Source: Oscillospiraceae bacterium
Lineage (GTDB): Bacteria; Bacillota; Clostridia; Oscillospirales; Ruminococcaceae
Reading direction: 5' to 3'
Length of the DNA: 13,517 bases
NCBI GenBank assembly: GCA_900768245.1
Contig: CAAGCE010000258.1
Location: 1-13,517, forward strand
Below, one piece after another: positions 1 through 5,526 of this stretch. A model generated the notes under the pieces. It ran no database searches. It saw only the letters and a list, made by a program, of their open reading frames with translations, and had not been told where the DNA came from. The position numbers and the translations under genes are program-made. Positions within the stretch are counted from its first letter, which is position 1. Each line of letters begins with the position of its first letter.

Positions 1-1014
1 ATCGGAAGTCCTGACAAACTGAAAGCATATTTCACTCTCGGCATAGAAAATCCCGAAATTGAAATTCGCACCCGTAAGCTTGGAAGTCTTGTTGATGAAA
101 TGAATGAACTTGCTCAATCGGAAGCTGATGATAAAATGCAAACACTTGCCGAATGCTCCAACGGCTTATGCGGCATTATAAGCGAGGGGCAGGGAAATAA
201 GTCTGCGGAAGAATATATAAATGCCCTTGCAGAACTGTACGACAGCTCCAACAAGGGCAATATGCTTCTGAATTTTATGATTTTCTTTATTCTGACGAAC
301 TACCGATACAATCACAGTACACTGAATTCCGAATGGCACGTTTTTGTTTCATCAATGAAAAAGTCTGCCGCACGATTTGCGGAGCAGTTTAATACTTGTG
401 TATCCGATATGCTTCTGCCGTTTCGCAATCTGCCTACTGTTCCCGAAAGTAATGTCCGTTATTGGAACATACCGGAACAGATAAATGCTTCGCCTACCGA
501 TCTTACGGTACATATCTATTACACACACCTTAACGGGACTTGGCAAACTGCTTATGTTGCCGATGATTCGTTTCTCGCCGTTCTCCGCATTTATGTTGAT
601 ATGCTCAAGCAGGCTAACCGTATAGTTGCAAATTGTCCCGTCTGCGGTAAGCTCATCATCAAGGATAAGACCAATAATTCCAATTTTTGCAGCCGAGAAT
701 GCCGAAATGTTCACAAGCGTGAATGGACAAAGGAAAACCGCATAAAGAACGCCGAGAGTGATGTCCAAAATATTTACACCACATTTTACAACAATACCAA
801 TAATCAGAAACGCAAGCTCAAGCGTTGTCCCGAAGCTCTTGAAAAGTACAATGTTCGTTTCAATGAGCTGAAAGATAAGGCTCTTACTATGAAAAGAGGG
901 CTGTCCGATGACAGCCCTATGTCTGAGGTATTGACTTACTCCGAGCAACTGCTTGACTGGGAAACCGAGCTTAGAGGCTTGGCGGATAAGCTGCATGAAG
1001 TATTGAACAAATAA
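1..1014 (+). CDS. Zinc-finger protein of unknown function, 5' end outside window
   Basis: The reading frame is open from the first base to a TAA at 1012-1014, giving 337 visible residues. The first ATG, at 100, has no ribosome binding site, and good coding sequence lies before it, so the true start is probably upstream of the window. Near the C-terminus is a Cys4 zinc-binding motif, C-x2-C-x14-C-x3-C, with cysteine codons at 634, 643, 688 and 700. It reads CPVCGK then CSREC and is followed by a basic stretch, like the CGNR and treble-clef zinc fingers. The final ~80 residues are charged and probably helical. It loosely resembles Clostridia proteins annotated as DUF6076, but that is from memory and unverified. 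It is the only plus-strand gene and converges on the zinc locus, so it is probably unrelated to it. Nucleic-acid binding is possible but is inference only. Confidence 0.8.
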   Translation: MGSPDKLKAYFTLGIENPEIEIRTRKLGSLVDEMNELAQSEADDKMQTLAECSNGLCGIISEGQGNKSAEEYINALAELYDSSNKGNMLLNFMIFFILTNYRYNHSTLNSEWHVFVSSMKKSAARFAEQFNTCVSDMLLPFRNLPTVPESNVRYWNIPEQINASPTDLTVHIYYTHLNGTWQTAYVADDSFLAVLRIYVDMLKQANRIVANCPVCGKLIIKDKTNNSNFCSRECRNVHKREWTKENRIKNAESDVQNIYTTFYNNTNNQKRKLKRCPEALEKYNVRFNELKDKALTMKRGLSDDSPMSEVLTYSEQLLDWETELRGLADKLHEVLNK

Positions 1015-1046
1015 CAATATAATTTATGCTTTTTTCACTATATAAC

Positions 1047-1087
1047 AAAAGCTCCGTGCCGATATGATACATCAGCACGGAGCTTTT
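1047..1087. terminator. Bidirectional intrinsic terminator between convergent genes
   Basis: A perfect 13-bp stem (aaaagctccgtgc, 1047-1059, with gcacggagctttt, 1075-1087) encloses a 15-base loop. The ends of the stem give T-rich tails on both strands. It lies 32 bases after the plus-strand zinc-finger gene and 88 bases after the minus-strand lipoprotein gene, so it can end both transcripts. The core resembles the hairpin at 5490-5522. Confidence 0.8.
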
Positions 1088-1175
1088 ATAAAATCACATT
1101 CTGACAATGGTGCATATCTCCGACATATCCGAATGAAAAGCATTTCAACAACAGATACTGTCGGACACAGCGATT

Positions 1176-1826
1176 TTATTTCTCAATATCCGCATCAATA
1201 AGTCGGCAGTTGATTATATACTCATTCTCCCAGAAATAATCAAACGTGCCCGTAACGGTTATTTCACCGTCTGGTTCGGGGAAATCCTCGGGATATAAAT
1301 ATCCGTCCTTTGGCACAAATCCAAGTCCCTCCGCACAGCAGGCTGTTGCGTCGAGGATAAGGCAGGCATAATACCTCGTGTTGGTTTCTGTGTCAAGATC
1401 GCTGAGAAACTGCCCTTTCATCTTTATGACCTTCCCCTGATAATCCTCGGGAGTCATCGTTATATTATATACCTGACTGAAAACCATTGTGCTGCTCATT
1501 TGCGTAAGATCAATGTCGATATCCCGAGCCTGCAAGACTTCATCGGCGATCTCACCGATCGTTTCTGTGGCTTCCGTTACAGCAGATGTCAACGCTTCGG
1601 CTGATGTTTCCGCTTCCGACGGTTCGGGCTCGGGCGACTGTTCGGACGAAATTATGCTTGTTTGCGTTTCGGAAGAAACAGTGTCCTCCGTTTCAGACAC
1701 AGATGTGATCTCCTGCGGCTGTGGAATAGTTTCGGTTGTTTCGATTTCTTCATCTACCCTGCTGCAAGATGTCATAATGCCTGCCGCCGATACAAGCAGA
1801 AAACACAGCTTTATAATTCGTTTCAT
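1176..1826 (-). CDS. Lipoprotein with C-terminal OB-fold-like domain, last gene of the zinc operon
   Basis: The protein has 216 aa. A lipoprotein signal ends in the lipobox MTSC with Cys21 as the lipidation site, so it should be anchored on the outer face of the membrane. Residues 25-95 form a Thr/Ser/Glu/Pro-rich low-complexity linker. Residues ~108-216 form a compact domain with GKVIKMKGQF, then YACLILDATACCAEGLGF, then a final beta-rich GEITVTGTFDYF segment. This pattern (a 'GKxIxxxGxF' strand, then a Cys-Cys pair) resembles the C-terminal part of the DUF1980/YcgQ (TIGR03943) proteins, which are often linked to Zur regulons. That link is from memory. The ATG directly follows the znuB TAA, with an AGAGG site inside the end of znuB, so the two genes should be co-translated. 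Cys155, Cys163 and Cys164 could bind metal or form a disulphide. A zinc-related accessory role is inferred from position. Confidence 0.85.
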   Translation of the reverse strand: MKRIIKLCFLLVSAAGIMTSCSRVDEEIETTETIPQPQEITSVSETEDTVSSETQTSIISSEQSPEPEPSEAETSAEALTSAVTEATETIGEIADEVLQARDIDIDLTQMSSTMVFSQVYNITMTPEDYQGKVIKMKGQFLSDLDTETNTRYYACLILDATACCAEGLGFVPKDGYLYPEDFPEPDGEITVTGTFDYFWENEYIINCRLIDADIEK

Positions 1827-2681
1827 TTAAGCCGCTACACCTCTTTTCAAATTTCCGATGATACAAATAATGAAAAATGCTGCCGCCTGGACCGCAACTA
1901 TCGTTGAACCGACAGGCGTTCCCGCAAGTATCGCTGTAATGATGCCTGCAAATGAGCATACGACCGCCAGGACAGCGGCACATACCGTAACGCTTTTGAA
2001 GCTTTTGAAAAGCCGCATTGCCGAAAGCGCAGGAAAAATCACAAGTGCCGATATAAGCAGCGAGCCGACAAGGTTCATTGCAAGAACTATCACAGCCGCC
2101 ACCGTTACGGCTATCACAAAATTGTATATATCCGCCCGTGTGCCTGCCGCCCTTGCAAAATCTTCATCAAAGGTAACGGCAAAAATTTTGTTGTACAGAA
2201 GTATAAACACTGCCGTTACGAGCACGGACACCGCCGTGCAGAGCCATACCTCCGCCTTGGAAAGCGTCAGAATGGAAGTCGAGCCGAAAAGCGTGCTGCA
2301 AACATCTCCCGAAAGATTTGATGATGCGGAAAAAAGATTCATAAGAAGATATCCTGCGGCAAGCGATGTCACGGATATCACCGCTATGGAAGCGTCGCCT
2401 TTAAGCTTTGCCTTTTTCCCTCCGCAGAGCAGGAGAACCGCACTTATTATCGTTACCGCCATTACAAGCGGCATTTCGTTTGAAATGTTCATAACGGCTG
2501 CTATTGACATTGCACCGAAAGCAACATGAGAAAGTCCGTCGCCGATAAAGGAAAATCTCTTTAATACAAGCGTTACGCCAAGAAGCGACGAGCAGAATGC
2601 TATCAGAACGCCAACTATCAAGGCATAGTGCACAAATGGATACTGAAAATACATTGCAAGCTTTTCAAACAGTGCAGTCAT
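1827..2681 (-). CDS. znuB: Zinc ABC transporter permease (ABC-3 family)
   Basis: The protein has 284 aa, the usual length for ZnuB/MntB/AdcB permeases, and is hydrophobic throughout with about eight predicted membrane helices. The N-terminal part includes SLLGVTLVLKRFSFIGDGLSH, a typical region of this family, and the SLLISALVIFPALSA segment towards the C-terminus is also characteristic. It should form the membrane channel that takes zinc from ZnuA and work as a dimer with ZnuC. The ATG lies 17 bases inside the end of znuC, so translation is coupled, and the stop abuts the start of the lipoprotein gene. Family membership is clear. Zinc rather than manganese specificity rests on the Zur-type repressor upstream and on the acidic loop in ZnuA. 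Confidence 0.93.
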   Translation of the reverse strand: MTALFEKLAMYFQYPFVHYALIVGVLIAFCSSLLGVTLVLKRFSFIGDGLSHVAFGAMSIAAVMNISNEMPLVMAVTIISAVLLLCGGKKAKLKGDASIAVISVTSLAAGYLLMNLFSASSNLSGDVCSTLFGSTSILTLSKAEVWLCTAVSVLVTAVFILLYNKIFAVTFDEDFARAAGTRADIYNFVIAVTVAAVIVLAMNLVGSLLISALVIFPALSAMRLFKSFKSVTVCAAVLAVVCSFAGIITAILAGTPVGSTIVAVQAAAFFIICIIGNLKRGVAA

Positions 2682-3390
2682 TCGTTTGCACCTCCCTTTT
2701 CGGACGGAATATCTGCCCCTGGGGACTGTTTATATATTCTTCTTTTGTGCCGAAAAACACATCTGCGCTGATGTGAAGAATGTGGTCTGCATAACGAAGA
2801 GCAGCTTCAATATCGTGGGATATCATTATGACCGTAATGCCGTCCTCTTTGTTCAGCTTGTAAATTGTTTCATACATTTCCTGCGTTACCGCAGGGTCAA
2901 GACCCGAAACGGGTTCATCAAGCAGCAGGAGCTTCTGCGTTGCGCATAACGCACGGGAAAGAAGCACTCTTTGCTGCTGACCTCCCGACATTTCACGGTA
3001 GCATCTGTCCGCCATGTCATAAATTCTCATTTTTTTCATTGCATTTTCCGCAAGCTGCTTTTCGGCTTTTGAATAAAAAGGGCGAAATCCACACCTGTTC
3101 TGACAGCCCGAAAGGACTATTTCTCTGACCGATGCGGGGAAATACCTCTGCACCTCAGTCTGCTGAGGAAGATAGCCTATCTCGTTCCGCTCAAGCCCGT
3201 CACCTGTCAGAATAGTTCCGTCAAGCGGCGGAAGCAGACCAAGCAGGGTTTTCATAAGCGTACTTTTTCCTGCGCCGTTTTCACCTACAATGCAGAGATA
3301 GTCGCCTTTGTTTACTGTAAAATCAATATCACGAAGTATCGCTTTCGAGTCATATCCTGCCGAAAGCTTCTGACAAGTGAGCTGAGCCAT
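2665..3390 (-). CDS. znuC: Zinc ABC transporter ATP-binding protein
   Basis: The protein has 241 aa and all the motifs of an active ATPase. They are Walker A GENGAGKST (residues 36-44), a Q-loop at PQQ near 75-77, the signature MSGGQQQR (134-141), Walker B LLLLDEP (155-161) with catalytic Glu159, and the switch His192 in ISHD. It should power zinc import through ZnuB from the cytoplasmic side. The ATG follows the znuA TGA by 12 bases. A GAGGAGG ribosome site overlaps that stop and decides the start. The 3' end overlaps znuB by 17 bases. Length and motifs are typical of ZnuC/AdcC/MntB-type ATPases, and nothing is missing. Confidence 0.93.
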   Translation of the reverse strand: MAQLTCQKLSAGYDSKAILRDIDFTVNKGDYLCIVGENGAGKSTLMKTLLGLLPPLDGTILTGDGLERNEIGYLPQQTEVQRYFPASVREIVLSGCQNRCGFRPFYSKAEKQLAENAMKKMRIYDMADRCYREMSGGQQQRVLLSRALCATQKLLLLDEPVSGLDPAVTQEMYETIYKLNKEDGITVIMISHDIEAALRYADHILHISADVFFGTKEEYINSPQGQIFRPKREVQTNDCTV

Positions 3391-3402
3391 AGCGATACCT
3401 CC

Positions 3403-4383
3403 TCAGTTCAGAGCTTCTTTGAGCGCCGAAAGATTTTTTTCCATAACGGTAAAGTACGTCACACCGTTTTTTATGTCCTCCGAAGTCACTGCCTGCATTG
3501 AATTCATTGTCAGTATCTTCTGATTTTTTGATACGGTGTTCTGCACGATAGTTTCCGCAATATCGTGCTTTGCCCCTTCGATAGCAAGCACACAGGGCAG
3601 TTCAAGTTCGTCTGTTTTCTTTGCAAGGAAAGATATAGTTTCAAAGCTTGCTTCCGTTTCGGCAGAGCAGCCTGCAAATGCCGCATAATAGTTCAGACCG
3701 TAATCATCAGCCATATATCTGAACGGGAAACGGTCGCCGAAAAGTATGGTTTTCCTTGCCTCATTGCTCACAGCTTCGCTGTAATCCTTGTCAAGAGCGG
3801 AAAGCTTTGCAATATATGCGGACGCATTTTCGGCATAAACGTCCTTGTTATCGGGGTCTATCTCTTCAAGAGCGTCCGCTATGGCACTGCACAAAACCTC
3901 AGCATTTTTGAGGGAAAGCCAAACGTGTTCGTCCTTTTCTTCCTCATTCTCTTCGCCGTGCTCTTCCTCTTCCTCCTGCATTCCCTCAACGGTTTCCTCA
4001 TTTTTTACATTATCGCCAAGAACATCAAGAAGATCAATCACTTTCATATCCTTGTTTGTGCTGTTTTTCAGAACATCATCTACCCAGCTGTCCGATTCGC
4101 CGCCGACATAGATAAACAGGTCACATTCCGATATTTTTATTATGTCATCTGCCGTAGGCTGATAGCTGTGCAGGTCAACACCGTTGTCAAGAAGCATTGT
4201 AAGCCCGACATTATCCGCATTATCCCCAAGTATTTCCCGTGTCCAGTCATATTCGGGAAAGATCGTGGTCACTATGCTGAGCTTATCGTCAGAGCTTGCC
4301 TTTTCATTTGCCGCACAGCCAGAAAAAACGGACAATGCAGCAGTCAAAACTATCATTGCTGAAATTATCTTTTTTATATTCAT
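3403..4383 (-). CDS. znuA: Zinc ABC transporter substrate-binding lipoprotein
   Basis: The protein has 326 aa and belongs to the cluster A-I (ZnuA/AdcA/PsaA) metal-binding family. A signal peptide ends in the lipobox FSGC with Cys23, so it is a membrane-anchored lipoprotein. His72 (in GVDLHSY) and His153 (in DEHVWLS) match the first two metal ligands of the family. Between them, residues 129-152 form a very acidic loop with ~15 Glu and one His. This corresponds to the His-rich loop of other ZnuA proteins. The third motif, usually HDAFGY-like, is GDRFPFRY (216-223), with no histidine. The fourth ligand may be Glu269 or His273. An SD-like GGAGA lies about 12 bases before the ATG, a loose fit. 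It leads znuA-znuC-znuB. The family call is firm and the zinc assignment comes from context. Confidence 0.92.
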   Translation of the reverse strand: MNIKKIISAMIVLTAALSVFSGCAANEKASSDDKLSIVTTIFPEYDWTREILGDNADNVGLTMLLDNGVDLHSYQPTADDIIKISECDLFIYVGGESDSWVDDVLKNSTNKDMKVIDLLDVLGDNVKNEETVEGMQEEEEEHGEENEEEKDEHVWLSLKNAEVLCSAIADALEEIDPDNKDVYAENASAYIAKLSALDKDYSEAVSNEARKTILFGDRFPFRYMADDYGLNYYAAFAGCSAETEASFETISFLAKKTDELELPCVLAIEGAKHDIAETIVQNTVSKNQKILTMNSMQAVTSEDIKNGVTYFTVMEKNLSALKEALN

Positions 4384-4427
4384 AACAGGAATTTTCTCCG
4401 ATCAAAATTAAAAACAGGCATAAAAAA

Positions 4428-4482
4428 TCCAAGGGGGACTATATTCCGAATATGCCTCAAAATGGCATACCTCTCCCTTGGT
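4428..4482. terminator. Branched hairpin before znuA: terminator or attenuator
   Basis: An outer stem (ccaaggg, 4429-4435, with cccttgg, 4475-4481) encloses an inner stem (tatgcc, 4451-4456, with ggcata, 4463-4468). T-rich tracts follow on both strands: on the minus strand the RNA would continue into ATTTTTTAT, on the plus strand into TTATACATTTTTTTA. It lies between the 98-aa gene and znuA, both on the minus strand. It may end the zur transcript, reduce read-through into znuACB, or act in mRNA processing. No convincing promoter was seen in the 45 bases between it and znuA. Confidence 0.6.
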
Positions 4483-4498
4483 TATACATTTTTTTATT

Positions 4499-4795
4499 TT
4501 AATCGGAAAGCTTGACCTTTAATGAAATAAGAGTATCTGTGCAAAATACTGTATAAACCTTTCGGACGATCAGGCAAACAAAGAAAACAACTGCCAATGC
4601 GGCTTTGCAGCCTGATATCGTAAAGACAAGATTTTTAAGCGTATTTTCGCAGTCCTTTATCTGAATACATATAGGGCAGCTTTCGCCTATACAATCGTGG
4701 TTCGCTTCGACCGCCGAAAAAGTCACGGAGGACACCAATGAAATTATGAGCATAAGTGCAGCAGCTATGCTTACAATGCGCTGTTTCATATTCAT
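4499..4795 (-). CDS. Small two-helix membrane protein with HxCx4CxxC motif
   Basis: The protein has 98 aa when started at the ATG at 4795, which has a near-perfect GGAGG site 8 bases upstream (4804-4810). A longer frame runs up to 4906, but those 37 extra residues come from the adjacent MITE-like element and have no ribosome site. Residues 5-28 form a hydrophobic helix (signal anchor or signal peptide). Residues 33-49 hold H33, C35, C40, C43 and C49 in the order HDCIGESCPIC, a likely metal or redox site outside the membrane. Residues 54-78 form a second helix containing Cys63 and Cys74. I do not recognise a named family, though similar short proteins next to zinc uptake genes seem familiar. 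Its place between the Zur-like gene and znuA suggests a role in zinc handling, which is inference. Confidence 0.75.
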   Translation of the reverse strand: MNMKQRIVSIAAALMLIISLVSSVTFSAVEANHDCIGESCPICIQIKDCENTLKNLVFTISGCKAALAVVFFVCLIVRKVYTVFCTDTLISLKVKLSD

Positions 4796-4803
4796 TTTGA
4801 TGT

Positions 4804-4810
4804 CCTCCTT
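4804..4810 (-). promoter_or_regulatory. Ribosome binding site fixing the start of the 98-aa protein
   Basis: AAGGAGG on the minus strand lies 8 bases before the ATG at 4795. It is only a few bases outside the end of the inverted-repeat element. It supports the short form of the gene over the longer open frame beginning at 4906. Confidence 0.8.
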
Positions 4811-4814
4811 TTTA

Positions 4815-4975
4815 GAACCTGTATTCATAAGAAATCTATGCGGATTTTCGAGCACAATTTTGTTGCAGACAAGGCAAAAGTCCGCAGGCGGGCTGTCGCC
4901 CGGCAAGTAGTTTTAACGCAGTATGCGGCAAAATTTGCCGAAAAGACGTGTGCATATGCTTGTGAATACAGGTTC
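4815..4975. mobile_element. MITE-like element with 17-bp terminal inverted repeats
   Basis: The ends are gaacctgtattcataag (4815-4831) and cttgtgaatacaggttc (4959-4975), inverted repeats that match at 16 of 17 positions. A TA dinucleotide lies at 4813-4814 on the left and at 4977-4978 on the right, the latter one base beyond the repeat. That is compatible with a TA target duplication as in IS630/Tc1-type elements. Inside are a GC-rich hairpin (cgggc 4889-4893 with gcccg 4898-4902) and a palindrome, cggcaaaatttgccg (4926-4940). The element is about 161 bp with no transposase, so it would depend on another element for movement. It fills the gap between the Zur-like gene and the 98-aa gene. No second copy exists in this window, so mobility is inferred. 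Confidence 0.65.
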
Positions 4976-5377
4976 CTATTTTGAACAAGCCTCACAAACT
5001 CCGTATATCACCGTTTCGGCTCTGTTTATAACAAAATGCTTTCTTTTTTCTATCATTTCTGAAAGCAGCTTTGCTTCCTCATCATCAACGTGAAAGCATT
5101 TACCGCATACAAGGCAGGATAAATGTATCGTATCGCAGCATTCATCGGGGGCAATGTACTGATATAAGGCTTCGTGAGAGCCCTCCTTTGCACATCTCCT
5201 GAGCTTGCCCTCCTTTTCAAGAGCGGCAATGTTTCTGTAAACGGCGCTCACGCTCACATTCTGCGCTTTAAGAGCCTGCGCCGCCTGCATAGCGGTAAAC
5301 TGCTCGTCCTTATGCTCCGATAAAAATGAAATGAGCTTCTTTCGCTGCTCGGTCATATATGCAGCCAGTTCGTTCAC
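4976..5377 (-). CDS. zur: Fur-family zinc uptake regulator (Zur-like)
   Basis: The protein has 133 aa, typical for the Fur family. A winged helix covers residues ~10-62, with VSVSAVYRNIAALEKEG as the recognition region. The structural zinc site is Cys88/Cys91 (CLVC) with Cys128/Cys131 (CEAC). The usual His-rich stretch is replaced by CCDTIHLSC. Cys80 followed five residues later by His85 resembles the regulatory zinc site described for mycobacterial Zur (FurB), which favours Zur over Fur or PerR. It should repress zinc uptake genes when zinc is bound, and the palindrome just upstream points to autoregulation. The start is uncertain. The GTG at 5377 directly touches its GAGGG, which is too close, and the ATG at 5356 (MTEQRKK) is about 20 bases away. 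The TAG stop lies at the edge of the MITE-like element. Confidence 0.88.
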   Translation of the reverse strand: MNELAAYMTEQRKKLISFLSEHKDEQFTAMQAAQALKAQNVSVSAVYRNIAALEKEGKLRRCAKEGSHEALYQYIAPDECCDTIHLSCLVCGKCFHVDDEEAKLLSEMIEKRKHFVINRAETVIYGVCEACSK

Positions 5378-5387
5378 CCTCTTTAAA

Positions 5388-5406
5388 TTTGCAAATCATT
5401 CGCAAA
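5388..5406. promoter_or_regulatory. Candidate Zur box
   Basis: TTTGCAAATCATTCGCAAA is a 19-bp palindrome with one mismatched pair around a central base. Its core, TGCAAAT-C-ATTCGCA, has the 7-1-7 layout of Fur-family operators. It begins three bases after the -10 box and spans the predicted start of transcription, so bound repressor would block the polymerase. Assignment to Zur rests on the adjacent regulator gene. Confidence 0.75.
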
Positions 5407-5409
5407 TTC

Positions 5410-5438
5410 ATTATATATTATTATTGGTGATTTGTCAA
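5410..5438 (-). promoter_or_regulatory. Consensus sigma-A promoter for zur
   Basis: On the minus strand, TTGACA (5433-5438) and TATAAT (5410-5415) are both perfect and separated by exactly 17 bases. The predicted start of transcription is near 5403, inside the candidate Zur box. This leaves a leader of only ~25 bases before the GTG at 5377, or ~47 before the ATG at 5356. A promoter this strong under a repressor site fits derepression by metal shortage. Confidence 0.85.
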
Positions 5439-5489
5439 GCTTTTTGTTATTTGGTTGTATGCTATGAAAAATATTCCGAAATATATGAC

Positions 5490-5522
5490 AAACCTCCGTG
5501 CCGATATGCAGCACGGAGGTTT
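5490..5522 (-). terminator. Terminator hairpin after the ABC half-transporter pair
   Basis: A perfect 12-bp stem (aaacctccgtgc, 5490-5501, with gcacggaggttt, 5511-5522) with a 9-base loop begins four bases after the TAA of the second half-transporter. The T-tract is short (GTTTGTCATATATT on the minus strand), so termination may be incomplete. The core matches the hairpin at 1047-1087. Confidence 0.7.
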
Positions 5523-5526
5523 AAGC

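Noticed and set aside
352..1017. 221-aa open frame on the minus strand
   Set aside because: It lies opposite the zinc-finger gene, has no family-like motifs and no ribosome site, and the plus-strand frame has a clear Cys4 motif.
1119..1165. Inverted repeat tccgaca / tgtcgga near the lipoprotein gene
   Set aside because: It is only 7 bp with a 33-base gap and no T-tract; the nearby 13-bp hairpin explains termination better.
1858..2529. 223-aa plus-strand open frame
   Set aside because: It is antisense to the znuB permease, with an alanine/threonine-rich composition caused by the opposite strand's codons.
3565..4362. 265-aa plus-strand open frame
   Set aside because: It is antisense to znuA, has no recognisable domain, and znuA has a lipobox and clear family motifs.
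4796..4906. N-terminal extension of the 98-aa protein (135-aa form)
   Set aside because: It is encoded mostly by the inverted-repeat element, contains no ribosome site before its ATG, and precedes a clear GGAGG site and signal-like helix.
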